Assembly (NCBI RefSeq): GCF_047973035.1
Contig: NZ_JBKEBF010000015.1
Span: 1-64,000 of the forward strand
Length of the DNA: 64,000 nt
Source: Oleidesulfovibrio sp047973035
GTDB taxonomy: Bacteria; Desulfobacterota; Desulfovibrionia; Desulfovibrionales; Desulfovibrionaceae
Direction of reading: 5' to 3'
Made by a program: the position numbers and the translations under genes. Position 1 is the first letter of the stretch, and every line of letters starts with the position of its first letter. This document shows positions 7,896 through 16,855 of this stretch, one piece after another. Under the pieces are notes generated by a model. It had not been told where the DNA came from. It worked only from the letters and a program-made list of their open reading frames with translations, and did not search any database.

Positions 7896-8534
7896 TTAGT
7901 GAGGAGCCTCGCCCCATACTTCCTTCAGCCGGGCATCGCGTCCGCAATTGTACCGGTAGAATTTATACCGCAGCGGATTTTTGGTGTAATAGTCCTGATG
8001 ATACTCTTCAGCAGGCCAGAAGGTCTGCGCTTCCAGCAGCTCTGTGGCAGGTTTCTGTGTCAGCCTTTTAGTATACAGCAAATCTTTGATAGATGCTTCT
8101 GCATCTGCTTTCTGGCTGGGAGTATGCCAGAATATTGCGGCACGGTACTGCTCGCCCTTGTCGCAAAACTGGCCGCTGCTGTCGTATGGATCAACATTTC
8201 GCCAGAAGATGTCTACCAGTTTGCGGTAGCTGACTTTTTGGGGGTCATACACCACCCTGAGAGCTTCATAATGACCTGTTGAGCCTGCGGAAACCTGTTT
8301 ATATGTAGGGCTGTTTACATGTCCGCCGGTATATCCGGCTATGGTTTCCACGACACCTTCTGTTTTGTCATAGGGGGATTCCATGCACCAGAAACATCCC
8401 CCTGCAAAGGTTGCATAAGCAAGCCCCGGCGGGGGGCTTTCCGGTAGAGCCTGTCCAGCTACTGCGAGGGAGGCAATGCAAAGTTGCAGTGCAAATGCTG
8501 CTGTAATTACTGATAGAGTCGTGCTGTATTTCAT
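7896..8534 (-). CDS. msrA: Peptide-methionine (S)-S-oxide reductase, exported
   Basis: MsrA reduces the S-form of methionine sulfoxide in oxidised proteins. The motif GGCFWCMES puts the catalytic cysteine at residue 47, and GHYEALRVVYDP, DSSGQFCDKGEQYR and AEEYHQDYY are the other family blocks. Residues 1-26 are a clear signal peptide (Lys-containing N-region, hydrophobic core, AVAG cleavage region), so the enzyme probably acts in the periplasm. The resolving cysteine may be C115 (QFC) or C199 (YNCGRD); this is not certain. It is a single gene convergent with the NYN-domain gene. A role against oxygen exposure fits an anaerobe but is inferred. Confidence 0.95.
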   Translation of the reverse strand: MKYSTTLSVITAAFALQLCIASLAVAGQALPESPPPGLAYATFAGGCFWCMESPYDKTEGVVETIAGYTGGHVNSPTYKQVSAGSTGHYEALRVVYDPQKVSYRKLVDIFWRNVDPYDSSGQFCDKGEQYRAAIFWHTPSQKADAEASIKDLLYTKRLTQKPATELLEAQTFWPAEEYHQDYYTKNPLRYKFYRYNCGRDARLKEVWGEAPH

Positions 8535-8687
8535 AACTGAGTCCTTTAGCTGAAGCGCCTGCTGCTTTTACAAAAGCACGGCATGGATGCCTCCATTCCG
8601 CAGCTCCGATTCAAAAAGGCATGGGTAGTTGCGGTAAACCGAGGGTACGTTCACTATAGCATGATTCAGCAGTAAAGAAAGCTGCAG

Positions 8688-9665
8688 CTATTGGCTGCTC
8701 CAGAGCATAGCCAGACGGTCCGTCTGTTGCAGCAATATGTGTATGTATTCGATCTCCATTTCAAGCATCTCGTCGTCGTTACGGCGCAGCCACTCGCTGA
8801 CCCAGGCAAACCGTAGTGCGGCAATGCGTAGCGGCAATGCTTTGACCTCCTGCGCTGTCAGCACGCCATCCCGCAAAAGATCGGCAGTCAGCGCCAGTAC
8901 AAAGTCTTTTTCCAGTGCGCTGGGATGCTCGAAGCCTGCGCAGCCGATGCAGTTAGCCGCATCGTACAATACATCTTTCACCCCGCAGAATTCCCAGTCG
9001 ATAATGCCGGCCAGGCCTTTTTCACATGGCTCGTCAGGGGTGGGTGCTTGTCCCCATATAATATTGATCGGGTGCAGGTCGCCGTGTGCCAGAGCCTCGC
9101 GGTGTGTGGTTGTCGCAGCAACCTGTGTGGCACCTGCCAGAGGCTTCAGTCGGGCGTATACGTGCGGTCTGCGGGATTCGATAACGTGCATGAGGGAGGC
9201 GATATACCTGTCCAGCGGCGGAGTGGGAGCCTGCATTACTCCGTTTGTTACACTGCGTGCCTGTTGCAGAAGGTTGATGAACGAGGCTACCGCATGTCCG
9301 CGCCATCCGTCGGCTATATAGTCAGGGCGCGGTAGCTCTGTGCCCAGAATAAACGGCGTAAGCTGCCACGCCGCACCTTTTATGCGGGCAATAAAAGCCT
9401 GATGTTCAGGATTTCGGGCTGTTCCTTCCAAAGCGGCAGGTGCCGCAACAGCTGGTACTCCCGCAAGTTCAAGGCCGGAGAGCATACGGGCTATTTCTTC
9501 GCGGCGGCGAGCCTGAGATGCGGCAAGCCTTTCAAGCATCCACAGTTTTCCGTTCACGTCTTCTATAACTGTGCGCTCTATGCAGCGCTCAGGGCTGCCG
9601 GGGATGGCGTATTCTGCGGCGACCCTTGCAAAAGATATATTCCATTGAGTCAGAATCTCGTTCAT
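8688..9665 (-). CDS. APH-family phosphotransferase (small-molecule kinase-like)
   Basis: This 325-residue protein has the aminoglycoside/choline kinase fold motifs: ALAHGDLHPINIIWG, the catalytic loop with Asp and Asn, and GIIDWEFCG, the metal-binding Asp. The N-lobe contains LWMLERL, where the usual ATP-binding lysine of family members is not obvious. The substrate is unknown and there is no reason to call it a resistance gene. The ATG at 9663-9665 follows AAGGA at a good distance. A longer frame to 9770 lacks a ribosome binding site and would overlap the divergent helicase promoter region. Confidence 0.75.
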   Translation of the reverse strand: MNEILTQWNISFARVAAEYAIPGSPERCIERTVIEDVNGKLWMLERLAASQARRREEIARMLSGLELAGVPAVAAPAALEGTARNPEHQAFIARIKGAAWQLTPFILGTELPRPDYIADGWRGHAVASFINLLQQARSVTNGVMQAPTPPLDRYIASLMHVIESRRPHVYARLKPLAGATQVAATTTHREALAHGDLHPINIIWGQAPTPDEPCEKGLAGIIDWEFCGVKDVLYDAANCIGCAGFEHPSALEKDFVLALTADLLRDGVLTAQEVKALPLRIAALRFAWVSEWLRRNDDEMLEMEIEYIHILLQQTDRLAMLWSSQ

Positions 9666-9849
9666 AGTGTATCCTTCACTGGTTGTTCCAGCGTGCACAC
9701 ATTGCCTTGATGCTTTGTTTGTTGTCCAGACAAAAAACTGGAGAATCGCTCCGGCTGTTGCACTATGCACCGCGTTGATTCCTGCAGGCTGTCGGGGTAT
9801 GTTCTTTGCCCGTCAGTACAGGATGCTATCTGCCAACACAGGAGTTGTT

Positions 9850-11277
9850 GTGAGTTTTTCCCGTTTCCAACTTCATACCAGCCTGCTGGAAGCCATTGAT
9901 GCACGTGGTTTTGTTCAGCCTACCCCCATTCAGAAACAGGCAATTCCTCCGGCTTTGGCCGGAAAGGATGTTCTGGGCCTGGCTGCCACAGGCACAGGGA
10001 AAACTGCGGCTTTTATGGTGCCTTTGCTGAACAGGCTGATGTGCCAGCCGGAATCGGAGCGGGGAACGTTGCGTGCTTTAGTGGTCGGCCCCACGCGTGA
10101 ACTTGTCGCACAGATTTATAATGAAGCCAGAATGCTGGGCAGGCATTCGCGGTTGCGTTTTGCCACCGTGTACGGCGGCGTGGGCATGCATGCCCAGACG
10201 TTGCAACTGCGTGCCGGTGTGGATGTGCTGTTTGCCTGCCCCGGCAGGTTGCTGGATCATGTGCGGCGCGGCCATGCCGACTTGTCGCAGGTCGATGTGC
10301 TGGTGCTGGATGAGGCGGATATGATGTTCGACATGGGTTTTTTAACCGATGTGCGCGAAATTTTACGTCTCACCCGCCAGCGTTCGCAGACTATGCTGTT
10401 TTCCGCCACCATGCCGCAGCCACTGCGCGAACTGGCAGAGGAGAGCATGACCCGCCCTGTTACGCTTGAAGCAGACAAGCAGGCTGTGGCTTCAACGGTT
10501 GATCATTATCTGTGCCCTGTGTCCCAGCATCTTAAAACTCCGCTTTTGAAGTACGTTGTACGACAGTTTGCTAACCAGTCCATGCTTGTATTTGTGCGCA
10601 CGCGTCATGGCGCGCGGCGTTTATGGCAGCAGCTGAGTAAATCCGGCATTGCCGCCACATGCCTGCAGGGCAACCTGTCACAGGGGCGCAGGCAGGCTGC
10701 GCTGGATGGCTTCCGGCGCGGAACCTTTCGCGTAATGGTGGCAACGGATATCGCCGCCCGCGGCATCGATGTCTCGCAGGTCGGCTATGTGATTAATTAT
10801 GATTTTCCTCCTTCTGTGGAGGCATGCGTGCATCGTGCGGGGAGGACAGGCAGGGCGGACCATTCAGGTGTGGCCCTGACTTTTGTGACGGAAGAAGACG
10901 AACCGCTGGTGCGTACGCTTGAACGCGTTCTGGACGACAGGCTGGAACGCTGGTGGATTGAAGGGTTTGACTATACTGCATTGCAGAGAACTCCTTCTGC
11001 CCGTCCTGCAAAACTGCGCCGCGAACCTCGTCCCCCCCGTGTGCAACGTGCCCGTAAGCAGATGGAAGATGCCGCCAGAGAGCAGATGGCTGCTGCCAGA
11101 AAGGTTGCGCCTCATGCCGGTCAGGTGCCGGAAGGACAACCAGACCCCAATGCGGCAAAGCCCGCTTTCCGCATCGTGCCCAAGGATGCACCGGCTCCGC
11201 TGAAACCAAGGCCGGGGCAATATGTGATGAATCCGGAGCTGCTGGCACCGCAGCGAAAGCGTCGGGGCAATTCTTGA
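9850..11277 (+). CDS. DEAD-box ATP-dependent RNA helicase
   Basis: The 475-residue protein has all core motifs: Q-motif PTPIQKQAIP, motif I AATGTGKT (45-52), Ia PTRELVAQ, CPGRLLDHV, DEAD (154-157), SAT, and HRAGRTGRA in the second RecA domain. It is RhlE-like and remodels RNA using ATP, as in ribosome assembly or mRNA turnover. The tail after about residue 385 is basic and Pro/Ala-rich, a likely RNA-binding extension. I chose the GTG at 9850 because AGGAG lies about 6 bp upstream and the protein then begins MSFSRFQLH, typical of the family. The upstream open frame overlaps the divergent kinase gene and is unlikely to be translated. Confidence 0.93.
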   Translation: MSFSRFQLHTSLLEAIDARGFVQPTPIQKQAIPPALAGKDVLGLAATGTGKTAAFMVPLLNRLMCQPESERGTLRALVVGPTRELVAQIYNEARMLGRHSRLRFATVYGGVGMHAQTLQLRAGVDVLFACPGRLLDHVRRGHADLSQVDVLVLDEADMMFDMGFLTDVREILRLTRQRSQTMLFSATMPQPLRELAEESMTRPVTLEADKQAVASTVDHYLCPVSQHLKTPLLKYVVRQFANQSMLVFVRTRHGARRLWQQLSKSGIAATCLQGNLSQGRRQAALDGFRRGTFRVMVATDIAARGIDVSQVGYVINYDFPPSVEACVHRAGRTGRADHSGVALTFVTEEDEPLVRTLERVLDDRLERWWIEGFDYTALQRTPSARPAKLRREPRPPRVQRARKQMEDAAREQMAAARKVAPHAGQVPEGQPDPNAAKPAFRIVPKDAPAPLKPRPGQYVMNPELLAPQRKRRGNS

Positions 11278-11400
11278 GGCTGCCTTACGCATTTGGTATA
11301 GCCAGTCGTAATATGACAACATCGCTGACGGAGCCGGTTTTCAGAAGCTCTGAAACAAGCTGGCCGGATGCAGTGACAAAATAACCATGGGAGGTACGCC

Positions 11401-11892
11401 ATGCCGTCTTTTGACGTAGTGAGCAAAGTTGACCTGCAGGAAGTGGATAACGTGGTCAACAACGTGAAGAAGGAAGTTGATACCCGCTACGACTTTCGCG
11501 GATCAAATACCGAATTGAATTTTGACAAGGGCGCTACAAATATCAGCATCGTATCATCTGACGATATGAAAATGCGGGCTATTCAGGAAATGCTGCTGGC
11601 GAACTGCGTTCGTCGTAAAGTGGACCCCAAATTTCTGGACTTTGAAAAGATCGAACCGACCTCAAAGGGGATGGTAAAACGGGTGGTTGCGGTGCGTGAC
11701 GGCATTTCCAAGGAAATTGCCCAGAAGATCGTTAAAAAGATCAAAGCGTCCAAGCTGAAGGTTCAGGCTGCCATTCAGGATGAGCAGGTCCGCGTGACGG
11801 GCAAAAAGATTGACGACCTGCAAAGTGTTATTCAGTTACTGCGTGAAGATGATTGCGGCGTACCTTTGCAGTTTATCAATATGCGTTCCTAA
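11401..11892 (+). CDS. yajQ: YajQ family nucleotide-binding protein
   Basis: The 163-residue protein begins MPSFDVVSKVDLQEVDNVVN and contains TRYDFRGS, KVQAAIQDEQVRVTGKKIDDLQ and a PLQFINMR end, all diagnostic of YajQ (DUF520). Members bind nucleotides, and some bind cyclic di-GMP; the role here is unknown. GGGAGG stands 7-8 bp before the ATG. It is separated from the helicase gene by 123 bp and closed by a terminator shared with the convergent gene. Confidence 0.96.
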   Translation: MPSFDVVSKVDLQEVDNVVNNVKKEVDTRYDFRGSNTELNFDKGATNISIVSSDDMKMRAIQEMLLANCVRRKVDPKFLDFEKIEPTSKGMVKRVVAVRDGISKEIAQKIVKKIKASKLKVQAAIQDEQVRVTGKKIDDLQSVIQLLREDDCGVPLQFINMRS

Positions 11893-11937
11893 CCGCAGGC
11901 TTTCGGGCAACGGCAGCGTTGCCGGTTATGCATAAAA

Positions 11938-11987
11938 GAAAACAGCGCGGCTCTTTTTGTAACAGGAAGACCGCGCTGTTTTTTTGT
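11938..11987. terminator. Bidirectional terminator between yajQ and the convergent gene
   Basis: AACAGCGCGG (11941-11950) pairs with CCGCGCTGTT (11971-11980). A T-run follows on the plus strand and AAAAG precedes it, giving U-rich ends both ways. Confidence 0.85.
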
Positions 11988-11993
11988 ATCTGA

Positions 11994-12398
11994 TTAATAG
12001 CGGATGTCGCGCACCTCATCAGCGTATAGTTCGAGGTCGTTTTTCGCACCCTGCTTGTGATCCTCCGGATACAGCAGGGCGGACATATAAAAAATGGAAC
12101 CGATGCGCAGTGCATTCGATGCACTTAGGGCGAAGCGGTTCAGCCGCTCCTGTACGGATCTGGCAATGGCGTCCGGTAATGCGGTTACGTAATGTTCCGC
12201 ATCATCAGGCAGCGCTGCGAGCAGTTCCGCCTTTTGACTCAGCAAAGCTCTATAGCCAGCCTGATCGTTTTGTTCGTGCAGAACCTCGTTGGCATGTTGC
12301 TCGATGGTGCGTATATGGCGGGCTTTGTCTTCTAAAAAAGTAGCCAGAGCATCCACAGGGTGGCGCTGGCGTTCGGAACCGGCTTCGTGTGTGGTCAT
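11994..12398 (-). CDS. Unrecognised 134-residue protein
   Basis: I do not recognise the family. The protein starts MTTHEAGSERQRHPVDALATFLEDKARHIR (given here only as a guide to frame in two parts: MTTHEAGSERQ, then RHPVDALATF) and is mostly helical and charged, with no membrane segment and no cysteine motif. The start at 12396-12398 follows AAGGAAGG, a strong ribosome binding site; a longer frame to 12536 lacks one. It is convergent with yajQ across a shared terminator and divergent from the ABC-F gene. Codon use looks like its neighbours. Confidence 0.6.
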   Translation of the reverse strand: MTTHEAGSERQRHPVDALATFLEDKARHIRTIEQHANEVLHEQNDQAGYRALLSQKAELLAALPDDAEHYVTALPDAIARSVQERLNRFALSASNALRIGSIFYMSALLYPEDHKQGAKNDLELYADEVRDIRY

Positions 12399-12565
12399 TG
12401 CAAGCCTTCCTTGATTAAATGATTTACCCGTTGATCCTAATCGGTTGACGGTGTTGCGGCAAGAGTAAAGCGCTTTATAGCGGGTAGTTCTTGCCGTACT
12501 ACCTTGATACAGGCTACAACCGCCCCCGCCGGACAAAAGCGTTTCGAGGCAGAAAAGGAGTTTTT

Positions 12566-14515
12566 ATGGCGCTTATCAGCGTACGCGATGTTTTATTGAA
12601 TTTATATGGTCCGCAATTGCTGGACGCAGTGACCGTGCAGGTAGAGCAGGGGGAACGGGTTTGCCTTATGGGCCGTAACGGGCAGGGCAAATCGACGTTT
12701 CTCAAGCTGCTTGCAAGAGAGATTCAGGCAGACTCCGGTCAGATAATCCGCGGGCAGGGCGTACGCATAGGTTTTCTTGCTCAGGACGTTCCGCAAGGCA
12801 TTACCGGTGATGTATACACCGTAGCGTGCGGAGGATTGGGCAAAGCAGGAGAAGCGCTTGCAGCCTATCATGAGGCCATGCGTTCATCTTGCAGCGATAG
12901 CAGCCAGACAGCCTTAGAGGCGGCTCAGATTGCCATGGATGCAGCCGAAGGCTGGGAGCGGCATGGTGATATTTTGAGCGCACTTAACCATCTGCAACTC
13001 GACCCTGATGCCGACTTTGCCCAATTGTCCGGCGGTATGAAGCGCCGCGCCATGCTGGCCCGTGCTCTTGTCAGTGACCCTGACCTGTTGTTGCTGGACG
13101 AACCTACCAACCATCTGGATATCAAGTCCATTGCATGGCTTGAAGAATACCTGCTGCGCCGTTCCCGTGCGCTGGTGTTCATTACGCACGACAGATCATT
13201 CCTGCGTCGTGTTGCTACCCGTATTATCGAGTTGGACCGCGGTAAGATGGCCGACTGGAGTTGTGATTACGATACGTTCCTTGATCGTAAACAGGCCCAG
13301 CTGGAAATCGAAGAAAAAGAATGGGCGAATTTTGACAAGAAACTTGCTCAGGAAGAGGTCTGGATTCGTCAGGGAATCAAAGCCCGCCGTACACGCAATA
13401 TGGGCCGCGTTCGCGCATTGATTGCTATGCGTGATGAACGCAGAAAGCGCCGCGAACGGCAGGGCTCTGTCAGTATGCAGGTGCAGGAGGCCGAGCGCAG
13501 CGGCAAGCTGGTTATTGAAGCGAAGAGTATTTCCTATACATGGCCTGATGCCGTAGCAGCGACTCCGCCTACTATTAAAGATGCCTCAGTTCTTGTGACC
13601 CGCGGGGACAAAGTAGGCATTATCGGGCCCAATGGTGCGGGCAAGACAACGTTGCTGCGCCTTTTGTTGGGCGATCTGCAGGCGGATAACGGTACAGTCC
13701 GACACGGTACACGACTGGAGGTTGCCTACTTTGACCAGTTGCGTAACGTGCTGGATGATGAAGCAAGCGTGCGGGAAAACGTGGCCGAAGGCAATGACAC
13801 GCTGGAGATCGGCGGCGTGCGTAAGCATGTGGTCGGCTATCTGAAAGATTTTCTGTTTGAGCCGGACAGAACCATGATGCCTGTAAAGGTGCTTTCCGGC
13901 GGAGAGCGCAACAGGCTGCTGCTGGCAAAATTGTTTGCGCGGCCTTCCAACGTTCTGGTCATGGACGAACCCACAAACGACCTTGACCTTGAAACGCTGG
14001 AACTGCTTGAAGAATTGCTGGGAGAATATTCCGGTACCGTTCTTATCGTCAGCCACGACAGAGCCTTTTTGAACAATGTGGTCACGTCTACCATTGCTTT
14101 TGAAGGTGGAGGCGTGGTGAACGAATATGTCGGCGGCTACGATGACTGGCTGCGTCAGCGCCCTCAACCGGTTGAGGACGATTCTACCAGAAAAGCAGAC
14201 CCCGAAGCCCGTAGGCAGGCTGCCAAGGAGCGTCAGGCGGGTAAGCCCCGTAAGTTGACCTTTAACGAGCAGCGCGAACTGAAGGCATTGCAGGATGAGC
14301 TGGCGGCATTGCCGCAACGGATAGAAGCTCTTGAAGCAGAGCAGGCAGAAGCGGAAAATGTTTTGGCAGACCCCGCATTGTACACAAGCAATCCTGATAA
14401 GTTTAATGAACTGACAAGCAGGCTGCCCGACATTGAAGAAGAACAGCTGGAATTGTTGGCGCGCTGGGAAGAGGTGGAAAACCGCATTGCAGAGTTGAAC
14501 GAACAGGCCGGATAG
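12566..14515 (+). CDS. ABC-F family ATPase (Uup-like)
   Basis: This 649-residue soluble protein has two ATP-binding cassettes: Walker A GRNGQGKST (about 36-44) with LSGGMKRR and LLDEPTNHLD, then GPNGAGKTT (about 355-363) with LSGGERNR and VMDEPTNDLD. Between them is a charged linker, and a C-terminal coiled coil (about 560-649, KLTFNEQRELKALQ onwards) is characteristic of Uup. ABC-F proteins act on ribosomes or, for Uup, have been linked to DNA and ribosome metabolism. The ATG at 12566 follows AAGGAG; 25 extra upstream codons in the same frame have no ribosome binding site. Confidence 0.93.
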   Translation: MALISVRDVLLNLYGPQLLDAVTVQVEQGERVCLMGRNGQGKSTFLKLLAREIQADSGQIIRGQGVRIGFLAQDVPQGITGDVYTVACGGLGKAGEALAAYHEAMRSSCSDSSQTALEAAQIAMDAAEGWERHGDILSALNHLQLDPDADFAQLSGGMKRRAMLARALVSDPDLLLLDEPTNHLDIKSIAWLEEYLLRRSRALVFITHDRSFLRRVATRIIELDRGKMADWSCDYDTFLDRKQAQLEIEEKEWANFDKKLAQEEVWIRQGIKARRTRNMGRVRALIAMRDERRKRRERQGSVSMQVQEAERSGKLVIEAKSISYTWPDAVAATPPTIKDASVLVTRGDKVGIIGPNGAGKTTLLRLLLGDLQADNGTVRHGTRLEVAYFDQLRNVLDDEASVRENVAEGNDTLEIGGVRKHVVGYLKDFLFEPDRTMMPVKVLSGGERNRLLLAKLFARPSNVLVMDEPTNDLDLETLELLEELLGEYSGTVLIVSHDRAFLNNVVTSTIAFEGGGVVNEYVGGYDDWLRQRPQPVEDDSTRKADPEARRQAAKERQAGKPRKLTFNEQRELKALQDELAALPQRIEALEAEQAEAENVLADPALYTSNPDKFNELTSRLPDIEEEQLELLARWEEVENRIAELNEQAG

Positions 14516-14635
14516 TTTTTTTCCTGATGCTGTTGTTACGGCGACGGCCTGCCGGTCATGGTAACTGCGTTATGCCAAAAGTATATTTGCTTTTGGTAAT
14601 ATGAGCTTTCGTATCTGCGCTACGAAAATGGGTAA

Positions 14636-14672
14636 TGAAGCCGCACTTGTAAATACGAGTGCGGCTTTTTGT
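14636..14672 (+). terminator. Intrinsic terminator after the ABC-F gene
   Basis: AAGCCGCACT (14638-14647) pairs with AGTGCGGCTT (14658-14667), followed by TTTTGTT. It lies about 120 bp past the stop codon. Confidence 0.85.
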
Positions 14673-14700
14673 TGACAGGTGCAAAAGACTCGTTTATCAA
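14672..14700 (+). promoter_or_regulatory. Sigma-70-like promoter of the NhaC-type antiporter gene
   Basis: A perfect TTGACA (14672-14677) and TATCAA (14695-14700) have a 17-bp spacer, directly after the preceding terminator. Confidence 0.6.
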
Positions 14701-14828
14701 TTTATCAACTTAGCTTGATATAGTGATTTACGGCGTGTGACATTAAATGCAGTGTTCCGGCGGCGTCGACCGGAAGGTAAGAGGTGAAGGGATTACCACA
14801 CTGCACCTTCTACGGGGAGGAAACCACC

Positions 14829-16148
14829 TTGAATAAGCCATCCGCAGTGGCACTTTTGCCACTACTATTTTTCCTTGCATTATTTATAGGCACCGGTGCC
14901 GTGCTGACCGCCAATGGCACCAATATGGCATTTTACCAGCTCTCGGCAGCTGTCGCCATTCTGCCTGCCATTGCCATCAGCCTGATACTGGGCAAAGTGC
15001 GTAACGGTCAGCGTCTGGAAAAGCAGCTTGCCGTGTTTATCGAAGGGGTGGGCGACAGCAACATCATCACCATGTGTATTATCTACCTGCTCGCGGGTGG
15101 GTTTGCTTCTGTCGCAACTGCCATCGGCGGCGTCAGCTCTACTGTAAATCTGGGGCTGGACCTTGTACCTGCTTCATTTGTTTTGCCCGGTCTTTTTCTT
15201 ATCGGCGCATTTGTTTCCACTGCCATGGGTACGTCGATGGGAACCATCGCCGCTATTGCTCCCATTGCAGTCGGCGTTGGCGAGCAGACAACTATCGGTC
15301 TGCCGCTTCTTATGGGGGCTGTGCTTGGTGGAGCGATGTTCGGCGACAACCTTTCCATGATTTCTGACACTACCATTGCCGCAACCCGTACTCAGGGTTG
15401 CGAAATGAAAGATAAGTTTCGTGTGAACCTGTATATCGCGCTGCCTGCTGCAGTGCTGGCGGTAGTCGCCTTTGCGGTGCTGGGTGCTGATGGCGCGGTA
15501 AAGACGGCTGGCGACTATAGCATCCTTAAGGCTCTGCCGTACCTTATCATCCTCGGCATGGCTGTTGCCGGTGTGAACGTGTTCGTGGTGCTTGCTTCAG
15601 GTATTGTGTTTACCGGCGCAGTAGGTCTGCTGACTCTGCCCGAGTATTCACTGCTCACGTTCTCGCAGGATATTTTCAACGGCTTTAAGGGCATGCAGGA
15701 AATCATGGTTCTTTCCATGCTTATCGGCGGGCTGGGTGAACTTATCCGCACTCAAGGTGGTATCAAGTGGCTGCTGGAACGTATCGATGCTTTGACAAAA
15801 GGCTCAAAGAGCAATCCGCAACGTACCGGCGAGCTGAGTATTGCCGGCCTTGTTTCGGTGGCGGACGCCTGTACCGCAAACAACACCGTTGCCATTATTC
15901 TTACCGGCGGCCTTGCTAAAGACATTGCAGACAAGAATAACATCGACCCGCGCCGCAGTGCGAGCATTCTGGACATATTCTCCTGTGTATTTCAGGGTAT
16001 TATGCCTTATGCAGCGCAAGTACTGCTGGCTGGTTCCATCGCGGCCATTTCGCCAGTGGAAGTGGTGGGCAGCAACTATTACTGCTTTATTCTGGCTGGC
16101 GTAGGTCTTCTGGCAATTATCTCCGGCAAGCCGAAGCTGAAGCCCTAA
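14829..16148 (+). CDS. Na+/H+ antiporter, NhaC family
   Basis: This is a 439-residue polytopic membrane protein with about 11-12 hydrophobic segments. Family features are STAMGTSMGTIAAIAPIAVG in the middle, FGDNLSMISDTTIAATRTQG and SVADACTANNTVAIILTGGL near residue 340. It should exchange external protons and internal sodium in the cytoplasmic membrane; related transporters exchange malate for lactate, so the substrate is not settled. I prefer TTG at 14829 (GGGGAGGA 8 bp upstream, mature family-like start MNKPSAVALLPLL) over GTG at 14784, which also has a purine-rich stretch before it. It is monocistronic, with its own promoter and terminator. Confidence 0.88.
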   Translation: MNKPSAVALLPLLFFLALFIGTGAVLTANGTNMAFYQLSAAVAILPAIAISLILGKVRNGQRLEKQLAVFIEGVGDSNIITMCIIYLLAGGFASVATAIGGVSSTVNLGLDLVPASFVLPGLFLIGAFVSTAMGTSMGTIAAIAPIAVGVGEQTTIGLPLLMGAVLGGAMFGDNLSMISDTTIAATRTQGCEMKDKFRVNLYIALPAAVLAVVAFAVLGADGAVKTAGDYSILKALPYLIILGMAVAGVNVFVVLASGIVFTGAVGLLTLPEYSLLTFSQDIFNGFKGMQEIMVLSMLIGGLGELIRTQGGIKWLLERIDALTKGSKSNPQRTGELSIAGLVSVADACTANNTVAIILTGGLAKDIADKNNIDPRRSASILDIFSCVFQGIMPYAAQVLLAGSIAAISPVEVVGSNYYCFILAGVGLLAIISGKPKLKP

Positions 16149-16165
16149 ACAGGAAATACTCCTGA

Positions 16166-16207
16166 CAAAAAAGAAAAGCCGCTCATTCCGGGCGGCTTTT
16201 CTTTTGA
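16166..16207 (+). terminator. Intrinsic terminator of the antiporter gene
   Basis: AAAAGAAAAGCCGC (16169-16182) pairs with GCGGCTTTTCTTTT (16192-16205). Confidence 0.9.
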
Positions 16208-16284
16208 AAATTTTTTTAAAAAATGTATGTAAAAATAGCATATTATCTTCTCTCATTAAATTAACTCCAAAAAAAATCAATTTT

Positions 16285-16309
16285 CCCCCTTTTCAAACAC
16301 AAAAGGGGG
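16285..16309. repeat. Perfect 9-bp hairpin in the groES upstream region
   Basis: CCCCCTTTT (16285-16293) pairs with AAAAGGGGG (16301-16309) with a 7-base loop. On the minus strand a run of eight T follows, like a terminator, but no minus-strand gene leads into it. The remainder of 16208-16449 holds no gene. Confidence 0.5.
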
Positions 16310-16449
16310 ATTATTATCCACTGCAGCCAAGCATCGCAGTGTGATGCGTACAACGTTACTATACGCGATGCCTTCATCAGCGGCGTTACTTATGCCGTTT
16401 TTTAACGTGCCTGCTTTGGCATGTACGTGGGTGGATGCATTGCTTCCTA

Positions 16450-16476
16450 TTAGCACTCGCGTAAGGCGACTGCTAA
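16450..16476. promoter_or_regulatory. CIRCE operator (HrcA binding site) of groESL
   Basis: TTAGCACTC (16450-16458), nine bases, then GACTGCTAA (16468-16476) match the CIRCE consensus TTAGCACTC-N9-GAGTGCTAA with a single difference in the right arm. HrcA represses chaperonin genes through this site. It lies 43 bp before groES. hrcA itself is not in the window. Confidence 0.9.
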
Positions 16477-16518
16477 AAATAGGCAAAAAGAGCTAAATAA
16501 TCTGGAGGTTAGGAAAGT

Positions 16519-16806
16519 ATGAACCTGAAGCCTTTAAGCGATCGTGTGCTGGTTAAGCGCCTTGAGTCTGAAGAAAAGACTGCAGGCGGCCTGTTCATTC
16601 CCGACACCGCAAAGGAAAAGCCCTCTCGCGGTGAAGTTGTTGCAGTAGGTCCCGGCAAGGCTGCTGACGACGGTAAAGTAATCCCCATGACCGTCAAAGC
16701 CGGCGACGTGGTACTTTTCAACAAGTACGCCGGCACCGAAGTGAAGCTGGATGGCGTTGATCATCTGGTTATGCGCGAAGACGACATTCTCGCAATCATT
16801 CAGTAA
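16519..16806 (+). CDS. groES: Co-chaperonin GroES
   Basis: The 95-residue protein begins MNLKPLSDRVLVKRLESEEKT (first part: MNLKPLSDRVLV), has the mobile-loop region TAGGLFIPDTAKEKP and ends in the typical ILAIIQ. GroES caps the GroEL ring so that substrate proteins can fold inside. GGAGG precedes the ATG. groEL follows 49 bp downstream in the same operon, and a CIRCE element upstream indicates HrcA heat-shock control. Confidence 0.99.
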   Translation: MNLKPLSDRVLVKRLESEEKTAGGLFIPDTAKEKPSRGEVVAVGPGKAADDGKVIPMTVKAGDVVLFNKYAGTEVKLDGVDHLVMREDDILAIIQ

Positions 16807-16855
16807 CTGACTTTCCCACAGACTTAGTCCTATCCTTTTCAGGAGGAGATGAAAT

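Noticed and set aside
16277..16486. 69-codon minus-strand frame upstream of groES
   Set aside because: It overlaps the CIRCE operator and has no ribosome binding site.
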